Part shown: positions 8,813 to 17,201 of the stretch, piece after piece
How the letters are laid out: each line of letters starts with the position of its first letter
Position numbering within the stretch: position 1 is the stretch's first letter
NCBI RefSeq assembly: GCF_003014595.1
Contig: NZ_PYGK01000019.1
Span: 98,664-151,209 of the forward strand
Length of the DNA: 52,546 nucleotides
From: Chitinophaga ginsengisoli
GTDB taxonomy: Bacteria > Bacteroidota > Bacteroidia > Chitinophagales > Chitinophagaceae
Direction: 5' to 3'
The notes under the pieces: model-generated
Database searches by the model: none
What the model saw: the letters and a program-made list of their open reading frames with translations, nothing else
Told to the model about the DNA's origin: nothing
Program-made: the position numbers and the translations under genes

Positions 8813-10121
8813 ACAGGCGCTTACGGCCCTGGCAGCGATCCTTTTGTCTTTGCCTTCGTCCGCGCAGGATTCTATTTATAGAATATCCCTGCAGGATGTA
8901 TTACAGCTGGCGAAACAAAAAAACAAACAGATCAGCATTTCACAAACGGAAGAAGATGCCGTGAGTGCAGAACTCAGGGATGCACAACTCAGTAAACTTC
9001 CCCAGGTAAATATCAATGGTAGTTATCAGCGCTTCAGTAAAGTGACACTTTATGATGGTGGCCTGTCTGACGGACATAGTATCACCCGCCCGCCAACACC
9101 TAACAGCGCGGCCCTGGGAATGGATGCTGCTGTCACCCTCTTTGCAGGTGGCAGACAGAATGCAGCTATCAGGGAACAGGAGATCAGGAAAGATCTTGCA
9201 TCCCTGAATACGCTCGACATGTCCGGTAATATATTCCTCCAGGCAATATCTGCCTACCTCAATATCATACGCCTGCAGGAACAGGATACCGTGATCATTG
9301 AACAGATAAGACGCGCGGAAACACGCTATAAAAATATAGAAGCACTGTTCCGCAATCAGCGAGTGACAAGAAGCGACCTGCTGAGGGCAAAACTCATCCT
9401 GGATAATCAGAAATTAGGCCGCGAGCAGAATGAAAATGATCTGGCGATAGCTATCTCCAGGTTGAATGTATTACTGGATCTTCCGCCGCATACACAAATT
9501 ATTCCAACAGATTCTGTGAATGGCGAAAAACCGGCAACGGCCTCACTTACCACACTTGTCGATAATGCCCGGGAAACGTCCTATTCAGTACTAAGATCCC
9601 GGCAGCAATTGAAATTGCAGGAGAACCGGCTCAAAGCAATCAAAGGGGCCTATCTGCCTACTTTACAGGCATTCTCTGCCTATGGGGTGAACTATCCCAA
9701 CAACCTGGTGTTTCCTCCGGTTGATCAGGCATATTCAGTTGGATTCATAGGTGTGAGGGCACAATACAATCTCTCTTCATTATATCATAACAGGAACAAG
9801 GAAAAAGCCGCGAAACTTCGCCTGACTGCATTACAGATCCAGGAATCGTCCATCAAAGATAATGTGGACCAGGAAGCCAGCGCCCTGTATATCAAGTACA
9901 ACGAATCACTTAACAGGATCACTGTTGCCGAATCTTCCATAGAACAGGCGAGCGCCAACTATAAGATCGTCAGTGCCAAATACTTTAATCAGCTCGCATT
10001 ACTGACCGACCTGCTGGATGCAGATAATCTTTACCTGGAATCAAAATATAATCTTATTAAATCGCAGACAGACGCACTGGCCTTTTATTACAGAATACTG
10101 TACACAAGCGGTAAACTCTGA
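8796..10121 (+). CDS. TolC-like outer-membrane efflux protein
   Basis: The 441-residue protein has a signal peptide ending SSAQ (about residue 24) and the two repeated helical halves of the outer-membrane efflux protein family. Hallmarks are LQDVLQLAKQKN near the start and long amphipathic helices around residues 130-215 and 350-430. It would form the outer-membrane exit duct of the tripartite pump with the two following genes. It overlaps the TetR gene by 17 bp, which indicates tight co-expression. Confidence 0.93.
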   Translation: MKSIIKQALTALAAILLSLPSSAQDSIYRISLQDVLQLAKQKNKQISISQTEEDAVSAELRDAQLSKLPQVNINGSYQRFSKVTLYDGGLSDGHSITRPPTPNSAALGMDAAVTLFAGGRQNAAIREQEIRKDLASLNTLDMSGNIFLQAISAYLNIIRLQEQDTVIIEQIRRAETRYKNIEALFRNQRVTRSDLLRAKLILDNQKLGREQNENDLAIAISRLNVLLDLPPHTQIIPTDSVNGEKPATASLTTLVDNARETSYSVLRSRQQLKLQENRLKAIKGAYLPTLQAFSAYGVNYPNNLVFPPVDQAYSVGFIGVRAQYNLSSLYHNRNKEKAAKLRLTALQIQESSIKDNVDQEASALYIKYNESLNRITVAESSIEQASANYKIVSAKYFNQLALLTDLLDADNLYLESKYNLIKSQTDALAFYYRILYTSGKL

Positions 10122-10158
10122 TCAACATCAATTTGTTCAATTCTTAAACCTTCCCGAT

Positions 10159-11202
10159 ATGTCACAAACACACAATAAAACGAGCGCCCGGATCAGCCAG
10201 ATAATAATGACCAGTATAGCAGTTATCATTATCCTGATCGCTGTTATCTATTTCTACAAAATGTTCAACAGAACACGGCACTTTGAAGAAACCAACGATG
10301 CACAGGTAGAAGCATATATCAACCCGGTATCAGCAAGAGCCGCGGGTTATATTCAGCAGATATTGTTTGAAGAAAACCAATGGGTAAACAAGGGCGACAC
10401 CCTCGTGATACTGGACGACCGTGAATACAGGAACAAAGTACAGGAGGCGGAGGCCGCATTACAGGATTCACACGCGCAGGAACTGGTGCTGGATGCCAGT
10501 ATCTCGGCAGCAGAATCAGGCACTCATATCAACCAGGACCAGATCTCCTCTGCTCAGGCCAGACTATGGCAACAGCAGCAGGATATCAAAAGATATGAGA
10601 ACCTGGTGAAGGAAGAAGCTGCTACCGGACAGGAGTACGAGCAGGTAAAGGCACGCTATGATGTAGCGAAGAGCGAACTGAATGCCGCCAATAATACACT
10701 CAAAACCAGCTATTCAAAAATTGAAGAACTGAGAAGCAGGAAAAGCCTGTTGACGGCAGACCTGAAAAGAAAACAAACACAACTGGACTTTGCACGCATC
10801 AACCTTGGGTATACAGTAATCATTGCCCCATACAGCGGACGCCTGGGCAGAAAGGTGATCCAGGAAGGACAACAGATACAGGCAGGACAACCACTGGTCT
10901 CTATCGTGAATGAAAAGAGTAAATGGATAACCGCCAACTTTAAGGAGACACAGATGTCGGCCATGCAGGAAGGCAAGCCTGTGGATATAACGATTGATGC
11001 CATTCCGGGTAGGGTGTTCAAGGGCAGAATAACATCTATTTCCCCCAGTACAGGTGCTAAATTTTCGCTGTTACCTCCGGATAATTCAACGGGTAACTTC
11101 GTAAAGATCGCTCAACGCATCCCTGTAAAAATAGCATTTGTTGACACTACTCTTGCTGCTGTCAAAGTTGGTATGAATGCAGTCATCATCGTAAAAAAAT
11201 AG
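10159..11202 (+). CDS. HlyD/EmrA-type periplasmic adaptor (membrane fusion protein)
   Basis: I chose the ATG at 10159 (MSQTHNKT), giving 347 residues. The upstream extension of this frame lies within the TolC gene and looks non-coding. Residues of about 14-34 form the membrane anchor. A split lipoyl domain follows (VSARAAGYIQQILFEENQWV; then TVIIAPYSGRLGRKV), around a coiled-coil hairpin of about residues 95-205, with a beta-barrel region at the C-terminus. It links the inner-membrane transporter to the TolC protein. Gaps are 37 bp upstream and 4 bp downstream. Confidence 0.93.
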   Translation: MSQTHNKTSARISQIIMTSIAVIIILIAVIYFYKMFNRTRHFEETNDAQVEAYINPVSARAAGYIQQILFEENQWVNKGDTLVILDDREYRNKVQEAEAALQDSHAQELVLDASISAAESGTHINQDQISSAQARLWQQQQDIKRYENLVKEEAATGQEYEQVKARYDVAKSELNAANNTLKTSYSKIEELRSRKSLLTADLKRKQTQLDFARINLGYTVIIAPYSGRLGRKVIQEGQQIQAGQPLVSIVNEKSKWITANFKETQMSAMQEGKPVDITIDAIPGRVFKGRITSISPSTGAKFSLLPPDNSTGNFVKIAQRIPVKIAFVDTTLAAVKVGMNAVIIVKK

Positions 11203-11206
11203 CATC

Positions 11207-12805
11207 ATGAACGCACCGGACTTTTTCAAACCGTGGGTACAAAAAAGAAAAGGGCTTATCTGGATAGGCCTCTTTCTTATTCTCCTCTCCGGTATTGTCC
11301 AATTCGGGCTCTATGCACTTAACCAGAATTATGTGGTAAGCCACTTTGGCGCACAGCCGGAAGACGTCAGCCTATCCCTGCAGCTGACCTATGTAGGCAT
11401 TCTGGCCATCCTGCCCATCCAGTTCAGGTTTCTGCGGTACTTTGAAAGAAGATCCTATATGCTCTTCATTATTATTGCCGGCATTCTGCTCAGCATCGCC
11501 TGTCTGTACACAACAGATATATTTGTCTTTATGGGCCTCCGGCTGATGATAGGTGTGGTAGTAGCCTGTATTGCAGCGTCCGTATTGACACTGTATTTTT
11601 CCAGCCTGCCTCCTGCCAAAGCTACTGCGATAGGTTCGACGATATTTTATACTACCATTCTGGCAAATACGGTCATAATAGGCATATTGAGCGCCTGGGT
11701 TACTGATAATTATGACTGGCCCTATATCTACAAATACCTGATAGCCTTCCAGGTTTTTACGCTGCTCATTGTATTGCTGTTACTGAATCCCGGAAGCGGT
11801 ATGAAAAGATATCCCTTGTACCAGATAGACTGGTTCGGGTTTGTGGCAATGCTATCTATCGGTATCAGCCTGGCATATCTCTTTATCTACGGACCTAAAT
11901 ACTACTGGTTTACAGACACGCGTATAATATTGTCCGCCTTCGTTGCAACGATCAGTATCGGCATACTGTATTACCGCCAGACAACGTTAAAGCGACCATA
12001 TCTTGATCCATCAGTACTTACATCAAAACGGTTCATTACCGGGATTCTGATACTGGTAGTTTACTTTGGAGCAAAAGACAGCATTAACCTGATTTACGGA
12101 TATTGTGCAACGGTGCTGAGATGGGATACCTATAGTATCATGTGGCTGGCAGCGTTTAACTTTTCAGCTATACTCATCTCTACCATCATAGCATTATTAA
12201 TGCTTAGCAGGAAAATTCCGTTCCGTGTGCTATTTATACTGGGATTAACGTCCCTGGCTATTTATCATAGCTGGATGTATCTCACCTTTACGCCGGACAT
12301 AGCATTCTCCGATCTCGCCTGGCCTGTCTTCTTTCAGGGCGCGGCATCAGGTTTTCTTTTTGTACCTGTTATTGTTTACGCGGTTTCTGGCTTGCCGGCG
12401 TCCACAGGTTTTACCGGCATCAGCCTTGCTGCCATCTCAAGGTTTATCACCGGTCTTAATAGCGCCGCCGGATTTTACACCCTGCAATTGTACTTTAACC
12501 AGTTGAACAGGGAAAAATTCCTGCGTCACATCACCAATGTGGATGAGAACTTCTCACAAAGGTTTAATCAATTTGTACAATTGTTCCGCTCCAAAGGATT
12601 CAGTGTTGATCAGGCAAATGCACTGGCCAATACCAATATTAACAGAGCGCTTACAGTACAGTCCCAGTTGATGACCAATATGTATGTATTCAAACTGATG
12701 TTCATTGTTTCGGTAACCGTACTGCTACTGGTGATCACAGGGCCATTTATTAACAAAGCTTTCCGTGCGCTGGTGAATGTTAAAAAAGTACCTGCCCTGG
12801 AGTGA
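11207..12805 (+). CDS. MFS drug:H+ antiporter, EmrB/DHA2-like
   Basis: This 532-residue polytopic protein has roughly 12-14 membrane helices and an MFS fold. With TetR, TolC and HlyD genes directly upstream it matches the EmrAB-TolC type, in which an MFS transporter, an adaptor and an outer-membrane duct export hydrophobic compounds using the proton gradient. The usual DHA2 motifs are weak by eye, consistent with the Bacteroidota branch of the family. The substrate cannot be predicted. It lies 4 bp after the adaptor gene. Confidence 0.88.
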   Translation: MNAPDFFKPWVQKRKGLIWIGLFLILLSGIVQFGLYALNQNYVVSHFGAQPEDVSLSLQLTYVGILAILPIQFRFLRYFERRSYMLFIIIAGILLSIACLYTTDIFVFMGLRLMIGVVVACIAASVLTLYFSSLPPAKATAIGSTIFYTTILANTVIIGILSAWVTDNYDWPYIYKYLIAFQVFTLLIVLLLLNPGSGMKRYPLYQIDWFGFVAMLSIGISLAYLFIYGPKYYWFTDTRIILSAFVATISIGILYYRQTTLKRPYLDPSVLTSKRFITGILILVVYFGAKDSINLIYGYCATVLRWDTYSIMWLAAFNFSAILISTIIALLMLSRKIPFRVLFILGLTSLAIYHSWMYLTFTPDIAFSDLAWPVFFQGAASGFLFVPVIVYAVSGLPASTGFTGISLAAISRFITGLNSAAGFYTLQLYFNQLNREKFLRHITNVDENFSQRFNQFVQLFRSKGFSVDQANALANTNINRALTVQSQLMTNMYVFKLMFIVSVTVLLLVITGPFINKAFRALVNVKKVPALE

Positions 12806-12898
12806 GTATCCGCGTATCATAGGAATTATTTCTTAATCCAGAATAAGATTTTAAGTTGTAATAACATCGACCTTTAATCCTTCAAATTGTTTAACACG

Positions 12899-13333
12899 AT
12901 GAATACTAATTCCATTAATTTCTCCCAGATATTTCTGAGGCTTGCGTTAGCCGCATCACTTTTATCTGCTGTGGCGGACAGGCTGGGTATATGGGGACCT
13001 CCGGGAGCAACGAATGTATCCTGGGGCGACTGGGAACATTTCCTGGCCTATTCCAATACACTGAACTTTTATGTTTCTCCCCAGATGGGTAACGTCCTTG
13101 CTATCCTGGCTACTGTGCTGGAGGTTGTCTTTGGAGTAATGTTCCTGATAGGTTATAAGACCAGAATAGCGGCATGGGGTACCTTCCTGCTGATGGTGAT
13201 CTTTGCATTAAGCATGACGGTTGCCATGGGCGTTAAACCGCCATTATCCTATTCTGTGTGGACAACCGCGGGAGCAGCCGCACTGCTGGGATCCATTAAT
13301 AAATATAAATGGAGCATCGATAACCTGAAATAA
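12899..13333 (+). CDS. DoxX-family membrane protein
   Basis: From the ATG at 12899 the protein has 144 residues (MNTNSINFS); a TTG 12 bp upstream is less likely. It has four hydrophobic segments and the DoxX-like pattern of FLRLALAASLLSAVADRLG, GNVLAILATVLEVVFGVMFL, GYKTRIAAWG and a final helix. DoxX-like proteins are small inner-membrane proteins tied to redox or oxidative-stress functions, often with unclear biochemistry. It follows the efflux operon after 93 bp and is closed by a terminator at 13365, so it may be the last gene of that transcript or separate. Confidence 0.8.
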   Translation: MNTNSINFSQIFLRLALAASLLSAVADRLGIWGPPGATNVSWGDWEHFLAYSNTLNFYVSPQMGNVLAILATVLEVVFGVMFLIGYKTRIAAWGTFLLMVIFALSMTVAMGVKPPLSYSVWTTAGAAALLGSINKYKWSIDNLK

Positions 13334-13364
13334 CTGACCGTTGTTTCTCTTGTTTAGTTATAAA

Positions 13365-13401
13365 GCCTGCCTCATGCGAAAGTATAAGGGCAGGTTTTTT
13401 T
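13365..13401 (+). terminator. Rho-independent terminator after the DoxX gene
   Basis: A 6-bp GC-rich stem (CCTGCC at 13366 and GGCAGG at 13389) is followed by seven T residues. It separates the efflux/DoxX transcript from the MarR-GNAT gene. Confidence 0.75.
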
Positions 13402-13453
13402 GTATAATTTTCCCTGAAACTAAAAATAGCACTGCTTTTCCAAACAATATTCC

Positions 13454-13474
13454 TATATTTACGTAACCAGTTAC
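13454..13474 (+). promoter_or_regulatory. Promoter-operator of the MarR-GNAT gene
   Basis: TATATTTA (13454-13461) resembles the -7 box with one mismatch. Directly after it lies the palindrome GTAAC-CA-GTTAC (13463-13474), 26 bp before the chosen start. A MarR dimer bound there would block transcription start, so autoregulation is plausible. Confidence 0.45.
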
Positions 13475-13500
13475 ATAATTAATTACACAAATTGTCAACT

Positions 13501-14451
13501 ATGAGCTTTTTTGATACAGTGGGCAAGTTCGCCGTAGGGAGCCGGTTACGTTTATTAACGGAAAAAATAACAGAAGATGCCACTCAGATCTACAATATGT
13601 ATGGCATCGATATGAACCCTAAATGGTTCCCTGTATTCTATGTACTGTCACGGGGCGAAGCCATGACCATTACTGCCATTGCCAAAGAGATCGGGCACTC
13701 CCACCCTTCCGTGAGTAAGATCATTAGCGAAATGGTGGATAAAGGCCTGGTGAAGGAGAAAAAAGATAAAACAGATGGCCGCAGGAATATGGTCAGCCTG
13801 TCTGCCAAAGGCAAAGAGATCACCGGTAAAATAGAAGAGCAATACACGGATGTAAGAAACGCCATAGAAGCCATTTCTGCCAATACCAGGCACGACCTCT
13901 GGAATGCTATAGCCGAATGGGAATTCCTGCTGGAACAGAAGAGCCTTCTGCGCTGGGTACAGGAACAGAAAAAGGAAAGGGAAAGCCGGAAAGTGAAGAT
14001 CGTTGCATATCAACCTGCTTATCAGCAGGCATTCAAAGACCTGAACGTAGAATGGATCTCTGCCTATTTCAAGATGGAGGAGGCTGACTATAAAGCGCTG
14101 GACCATCCGCAGGAATATATATTGGACAACGGTGGCCATATCCTTGTTGCGCTGTATAATGATATGCCAATGGGTGTATGCGCCCTTATTAAAATGAAAG
14201 ATCCTGAATACGACTACGAACTGGCTAAAATGGCGGTATCTCCGGCAGCCCAGGGAAAAAGCATCGGCTGGCTGTTAGGCAATGCCATTCTTGAAAAAGC
14301 GAGATCACTGGGTGCGAAGAAAGTTTATCTCGAAAGCAATACTGTGCTGAAGCCTGCTATAAACCTGTATCATAAATTAGGGTTTGAAAAAGTGGTAGGA
14401 CGGCCTACCCCTTATGAACGCTGTAATATACAGATGGAACGGGTGCTGTGA
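13501..14451 (+). CDS. MarR regulator fused to a GNAT acetyltransferase
   Basis: From the ATG at 13501 the protein has 316 residues; an in-frame TTG lies 9 bp upstream. Residues of about 1-150 are a MarR winged helix (ITAIAKEIGHSHPSVSKII recognition region, then the wing with DKTDGRRNMVSLS). Residues of about 165-316 are a GNAT domain with LAKMAVSPAAQGKSIGWLLG, which contains the acetyl-CoA-binding Q-G-K-S-I-G loop, and a C-terminal AINLYHKLGFEKV motif. MarR-GNAT fusions are known and join DNA binding with acetylation of a small molecule or protein. The palindrome just upstream is a candidate operator. Confidence 0.9.
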   Translation: MSFFDTVGKFAVGSRLRLLTEKITEDATQIYNMYGIDMNPKWFPVFYVLSRGEAMTITAIAKEIGHSHPSVSKIISEMVDKGLVKEKKDKTDGRRNMVSLSAKGKEITGKIEEQYTDVRNAIEAISANTRHDLWNAIAEWEFLLEQKSLLRWVQEQKKERESRKVKIVAYQPAYQQAFKDLNVEWISAYFKMEEADYKALDHPQEYILDNGGHILVALYNDMPMGVCALIKMKDPEYDYELAKMAVSPAAQGKSIGWLLGNAILEKARSLGAKKVYLESNTVLKPAINLYHKLGFEKVVGRPTPYERCNIQMERVL

Positions 14452-14480
14452 ATACGGCACGGCCATACTGCAATATCAAT

Positions 14481-14571
14481 GCTCGGGTAGGAGCGCCGTG
14501 TTTGTTGCCCCGGGGTTAACCCGGGGTGGCATCGCGGAATCACTACAAACTATAATTTGTAGTTTCCCGCG
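14481..14571. repeat. REP-like GC-rich palindromic element
   Basis: Two inverted repeats lie side by side between genes. The first, 14506-14531, is TGCC/GGCA around CCCCGGGGTTAACCCGGGG. The second, 14533-14571, has CGCGG..ACTACAAA paired with TTTGTAGT..CGCG over a 6-nt loop. The CCCCGGGGTT core resembles the 24-bp tandem repeats at 52362-52450. Such short palindromes are scattered between genes in many Bacteroidota. In this position it can also act as a transcription barrier between the MarR-GNAT gene and the next gene. Confidence 0.65.
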
Positions 14572-14590
14572 TATCTTGTATTTTTCCTGC

Positions 14591-15661
14591 ATGCAACGTA
14601 ACAGAATCCTACTCTATGGAGCCAATGGTTATACCGGGGAACTGATAGCCCGGTATGCTGGTCAATATGGCTTAACACCTATCCTTGCCGGCAGAAAGAA
14701 GACTGCTATCGAAGCCCTTGCCAAAGAGCTCAACCTGGATTTCCGCATTATCGAACTGGATGACAGTGCCGGCTTAAAAGCCGCCCTGGAAGATATATCA
14801 CTGGTGATACAGGCTGCAGGCCCTTATCATATCACGGCTCAGCCTATGATAGATGCCTGCTTAGCAACTAATACGCATTACATTGATCTGAACGGTGACC
14901 TCGATGTATTTGAGTTGCTACAGGGCTATGATCAGCAGGCTAAAGCGAAAGATATCATGATATTGCCCGGCGCTGGTTTTGACGTAGTTCCAACAGACTG
15001 CCTGGCACTATCGTTAAAACAGCAGCTGCCGGATGCAGGCCATCTAACAATCGCTTTCGCTGTTATCGGCAGTGCCTTATCACGGGGTACATCTATCAGC
15101 ACTTTACATAAACTGGGCACTCCCGGCGCCACCCGTAAAAATGGACAGATTTCTTATGAACCTATGGGAAAGAGAGGCATGTCTGTCAAATTTCCCGGCC
15201 ATCAACAGCCTGTATTCGTGATGAGTATTCCCTGGGGAGATATCAGCACAGCCTATTTCTCCACCCATATTCCCAACATCACAACCTACACTGCCATTAA
15301 TAAAGCAGCCTGGTATTTCCTGAAAGCCCAGCCTTTATTCAACTGGCTGTTAAAAACTTCCTTTCTGCGAGGCATGCTGATGGGTCTTTTTAAACTACAA
15401 TCTGCCGGCCCAAATCAGGCGATACGCGATAAAGCAGTGAGTCATATCTGGGGTAAGGTTACAAACGCAAAAGGAGCGTCCGTAGAGGCCAATATGGAGA
15501 CACCAGAGGCATATTCACTGACAGCCTATACAATACTTGTTATCTCAAAGAAAATTATAAACGGTGAATATAAACCGGGGTATCAAACACCCGCCAGTGC
15601 TTATGGGCCAGATCTGATTATGGAAATTCCCGGTGTAAAGCGGGAGATAAGCCGTAAATAA
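14591..15661 (+). CDS. Saccharopine-dehydrogenase-like / trans-acting enoyl-reductase-like oxidoreductase
   Basis: The ATG at 14591 gives 356 residues. Upstream extension of the frame runs through the REP-like element and is unlikely. The protein opens with a Rossmann NAD(P)-binding motif (ILLYGANGYTGELIARYAG, G-x-N-G-Y-T-G). It continues with the family pattern VIQAAGPYHITAQPMIDACL and THYIDLNGD, then a catalytic-domain region with GAGFDVVPTDCLA. This family includes saccharopine dehydrogenases and the trans-acting enoyl reductases; members act as NAD(P)H reductases on diverse substrates. The physiological substrate here is unknown. It converges on the secreted-peptide operon. Confidence 0.85.
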   Translation: MQRNRILLYGANGYTGELIARYAGQYGLTPILAGRKKTAIEALAKELNLDFRIIELDDSAGLKAALEDISLVIQAAGPYHITAQPMIDACLATNTHYIDLNGDLDVFELLQGYDQQAKAKDIMILPGAGFDVVPTDCLALSLKQQLPDAGHLTIAFAVIGSALSRGTSISTLHKLGTPGATRKNGQISYEPMGKRGMSVKFPGHQQPVFVMSIPWGDISTAYFSTHIPNITTYTAINKAAWYFLKAQPLFNWLLKTSFLRGMLMGLFKLQSAGPNQAIRDKAVSHIWGKVTNAKGASVEANMETPEAYSLTAYTILVISKKIINGEYKPGYQTPASAYGPDLIMEIPGVKREISRK

Positions 15662-15719
15662 AAAGTAGCTGTCATCCATGGTTTCCCCTGCCTTAGGGTT
15701 GGATGACATGTATAACAGG

Positions 15720-15762
15720 AAAAGGCCCGGAAAGGTAATATCTTTCCGGGCCGGCAACTTTT
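15720..15762. terminator. Bidirectional terminator between convergent genes
   Basis: GGCCCGGAAAG (15724-15734) and CTTTCCGGGCC (15742-15752) form a perfect 11-bp stem with a 7-nt loop. The minus strand reads into TTTTCC and the plus strand into ACTTTT. It serves both the oxidoreductase and the small secreted protein. A second hairpin (GTCATCC at 15671, GGATGAC at 15701) lies just before it. Confidence 0.85.
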
Positions 15763-15778
15763 CACAATATCATTTCCA

Positions 15779-16042
15779 TCAGGGCTGAGAAAGCACAAAG
15801 CTGCTGCATGTTCCGTTAGACTCCAGGTTTAAAAGCTGTACTGGCTGCCCTCCAATCAGTACATAGCAGGTGGTGAACCCACCCGCACAGTATCCCCTGT
15901 ACACACATGGGGAGCCCTGGCTGGGCACCTGCTGCAGATTCGTATACCCACTTCCTGGCGACCTGCCGGCATTGGTGGCAAAAGCACCTGCAATGGCAAG
16001 CGCAAATACTGCTACTGATAATCCGATTTTTTTAAAATTCAT
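15779..16042 (-). CDS. Small secreted four-cysteine protein (DUF6520-like)
   Basis: The ATG at 16042 gives 87 residues (MNFKKIGL), a better start than one nine codons upstream because it begins a clean signal peptide (residues 1-22, ending GAFA). The mature part is about 65 residues with four cysteines at 46, 52, 59 and 79, and is rich in G, S, T and Q. It resembles the small secreted Bacteroidota DUF6520-type proteins, but I cannot confirm this without a search. It is the last gene of a three-gene operon with a MauE-like protein and an anchored extracytoplasmic protein. Even cysteine number plus a MauE neighbour suggests disulfide formation. Confidence 0.72.
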   Translation of the reverse strand: MNFKKIGLSVAVFALAIAGAFATNAGRSPGSGYTNLQQVPSQGSPCVYRGYCAGGFTTCYVLIGGQPVQLLNLESNGTCSSFVLSQP

Positions 16043-16083
16043 ACAGTAAAACGTTGAATTCAGATACATGCCTACTATTTTCT

Positions 16084-16131
16084 ACAGGTGTTCGGCTCCG
16101 CCTGTTCTATTGCAATAGAATTGCAATAGAA
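16084..16131. repeat. Hairpin and perfect 16-bp palindrome before the secreted-protein gene
   Basis: TTCTATTGCAATAGAA (16105-16120) is a perfect palindrome, followed at once by TTGCAATAGAA (16121-16131), a direct copy of its right half. Next to it, ACAGG (16084-16088) pairs with CCTGT (16101-16105), with CGG/CCG pairing inside. The block lies in the spacer between the anchored-protein gene and the small secreted-protein gene, so it may set separate expression of the small protein. Confidence 0.6.
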
Positions 16132-16137
16132 ATAATG

Positions 16138-17190
16138 TTATTGTCTTGCGATAGTGTATGCATTCAATGTGTGGTCGCACAAAGCCAGCAGCTGATCTCC
16201 TTTTACAATAAAGTCAGTAATACGTTCCTTCCCTTGAAGCGGAATGTGTAGTGTATAAATGTACGTGCCATTGTCCAGTGAATACACATCGATGATCTCC
16301 GTATCACGCCTGGCCTGCCAGTGCTCATTGTCAGCCACCAGGGTAGAAAGTATATAGATCCTGTTGTCGGCCACCCTCGCCAGGCTGTTTACATAAGCAG
16401 GTGGCGCAGAGAACTTACTGCCGCCGGTAGATAGCCTGGCTACCTGTATTTTAGCCATCGTATTGGTATCCAGGGTATGACCGGTATAGAGTGCGTGCAG
16501 GTTGGTATCCAACGCGACAAACTCGTTCCGGTAGTGATATACATACACCAGTTTCCCCGTCTGTTTATCATAATCCAGTGTGCCATCTGTACAGAAGATG
16601 CCATCTACCTGCTTTTTGATGATATCCTTTCCCAGGGTTACATAAGGTGAATCTGTTTTTATCTTTGTCAGTATGTTCCGGCTGTTCCCTGAAGAATCCC
16701 GATGAATGCTACGCGATATAAAAGAAGTAGCAGAGACATTTTGCAGCATATTAAAGAAGCAGCTTTGCTGCAGGAACCGGCTCATATGCAGATCATCCAG
16801 TCTTCCCCTGTAGAGCGTAGGTGTGCTTCCCTCTGCCATATATACCACAGGAGAATCTACTATTATCCTTGCCAGCTTCCAGGCATAACGTTCACCTGGC
16901 GTGAGCTTCAACGTTAATTGCTGTGTGTCCTTTAAATGCTGATCTACTGCAAGTAAATGCTGGGAAGCAGAATAGTTGCCCAGGTAAATATGTGCATCAG
17001 TATGACCCGCAATATAGTAGGCGGGGTACTTTAATTCAAGCGAACTTTTGAGTGTTGCCGCTGGCAACACCTTACGGCTAAAGCCGTTCTTCCTGTCATT
17101 TGGTTTATCTGCAAACGCGTACAGGATCAGTACAAGCACAATACAGACCATCACACAAAGTGCGGCAAATCGAAAGGGTTGTTGCATCAT
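16138..17190 (-). CDS. Membrane-anchored extracytoplasmic protein, possible beta-propeller
   Basis: The 350-residue protein has an N-terminal membrane anchor (about residues 9-27, ending YAFA). The rest is mostly beta-rich, with repeating segments such as TGKLVYVYHYRNEFVALD and DNRIYILSTLVADNEHW that resemble propeller blades seen in six-bladed periplasmic proteins. No catalytic motif is visible. It starts 11 bp after the MauE-like gene and precedes the small four-cysteine protein, so the three probably work together in the envelope. Family not recognised with certainty. Confidence 0.7.
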   Translation of the reverse strand: MMQQPFRFAALCVMVCIVLVLILYAFADKPNDRKNGFSRKVLPAATLKSSLELKYPAYYIAGHTDAHIYLGNYSASQHLLAVDQHLKDTQQLTLKLTPGERYAWKLARIIVDSPVVYMAEGSTPTLYRGRLDDLHMSRFLQQSCFFNMLQNVSATSFISRSIHRDSSGNSRNILTKIKTDSPYVTLGKDIIKKQVDGIFCTDGTLDYDKQTGKLVYVYHYRNEFVALDTNLHALYTGHTLDTNTMAKIQVARLSTGGSKFSAPPAYVNSLARVADNRIYILSTLVADNEHWQARRDTEIIDVYSLDNGTYIYTLHIPLQGKERITDFIVKGDQLLALCDHTLNAYTIARQ

Positions 17191-17201
17191 TGTTGGTTCA
17201 G

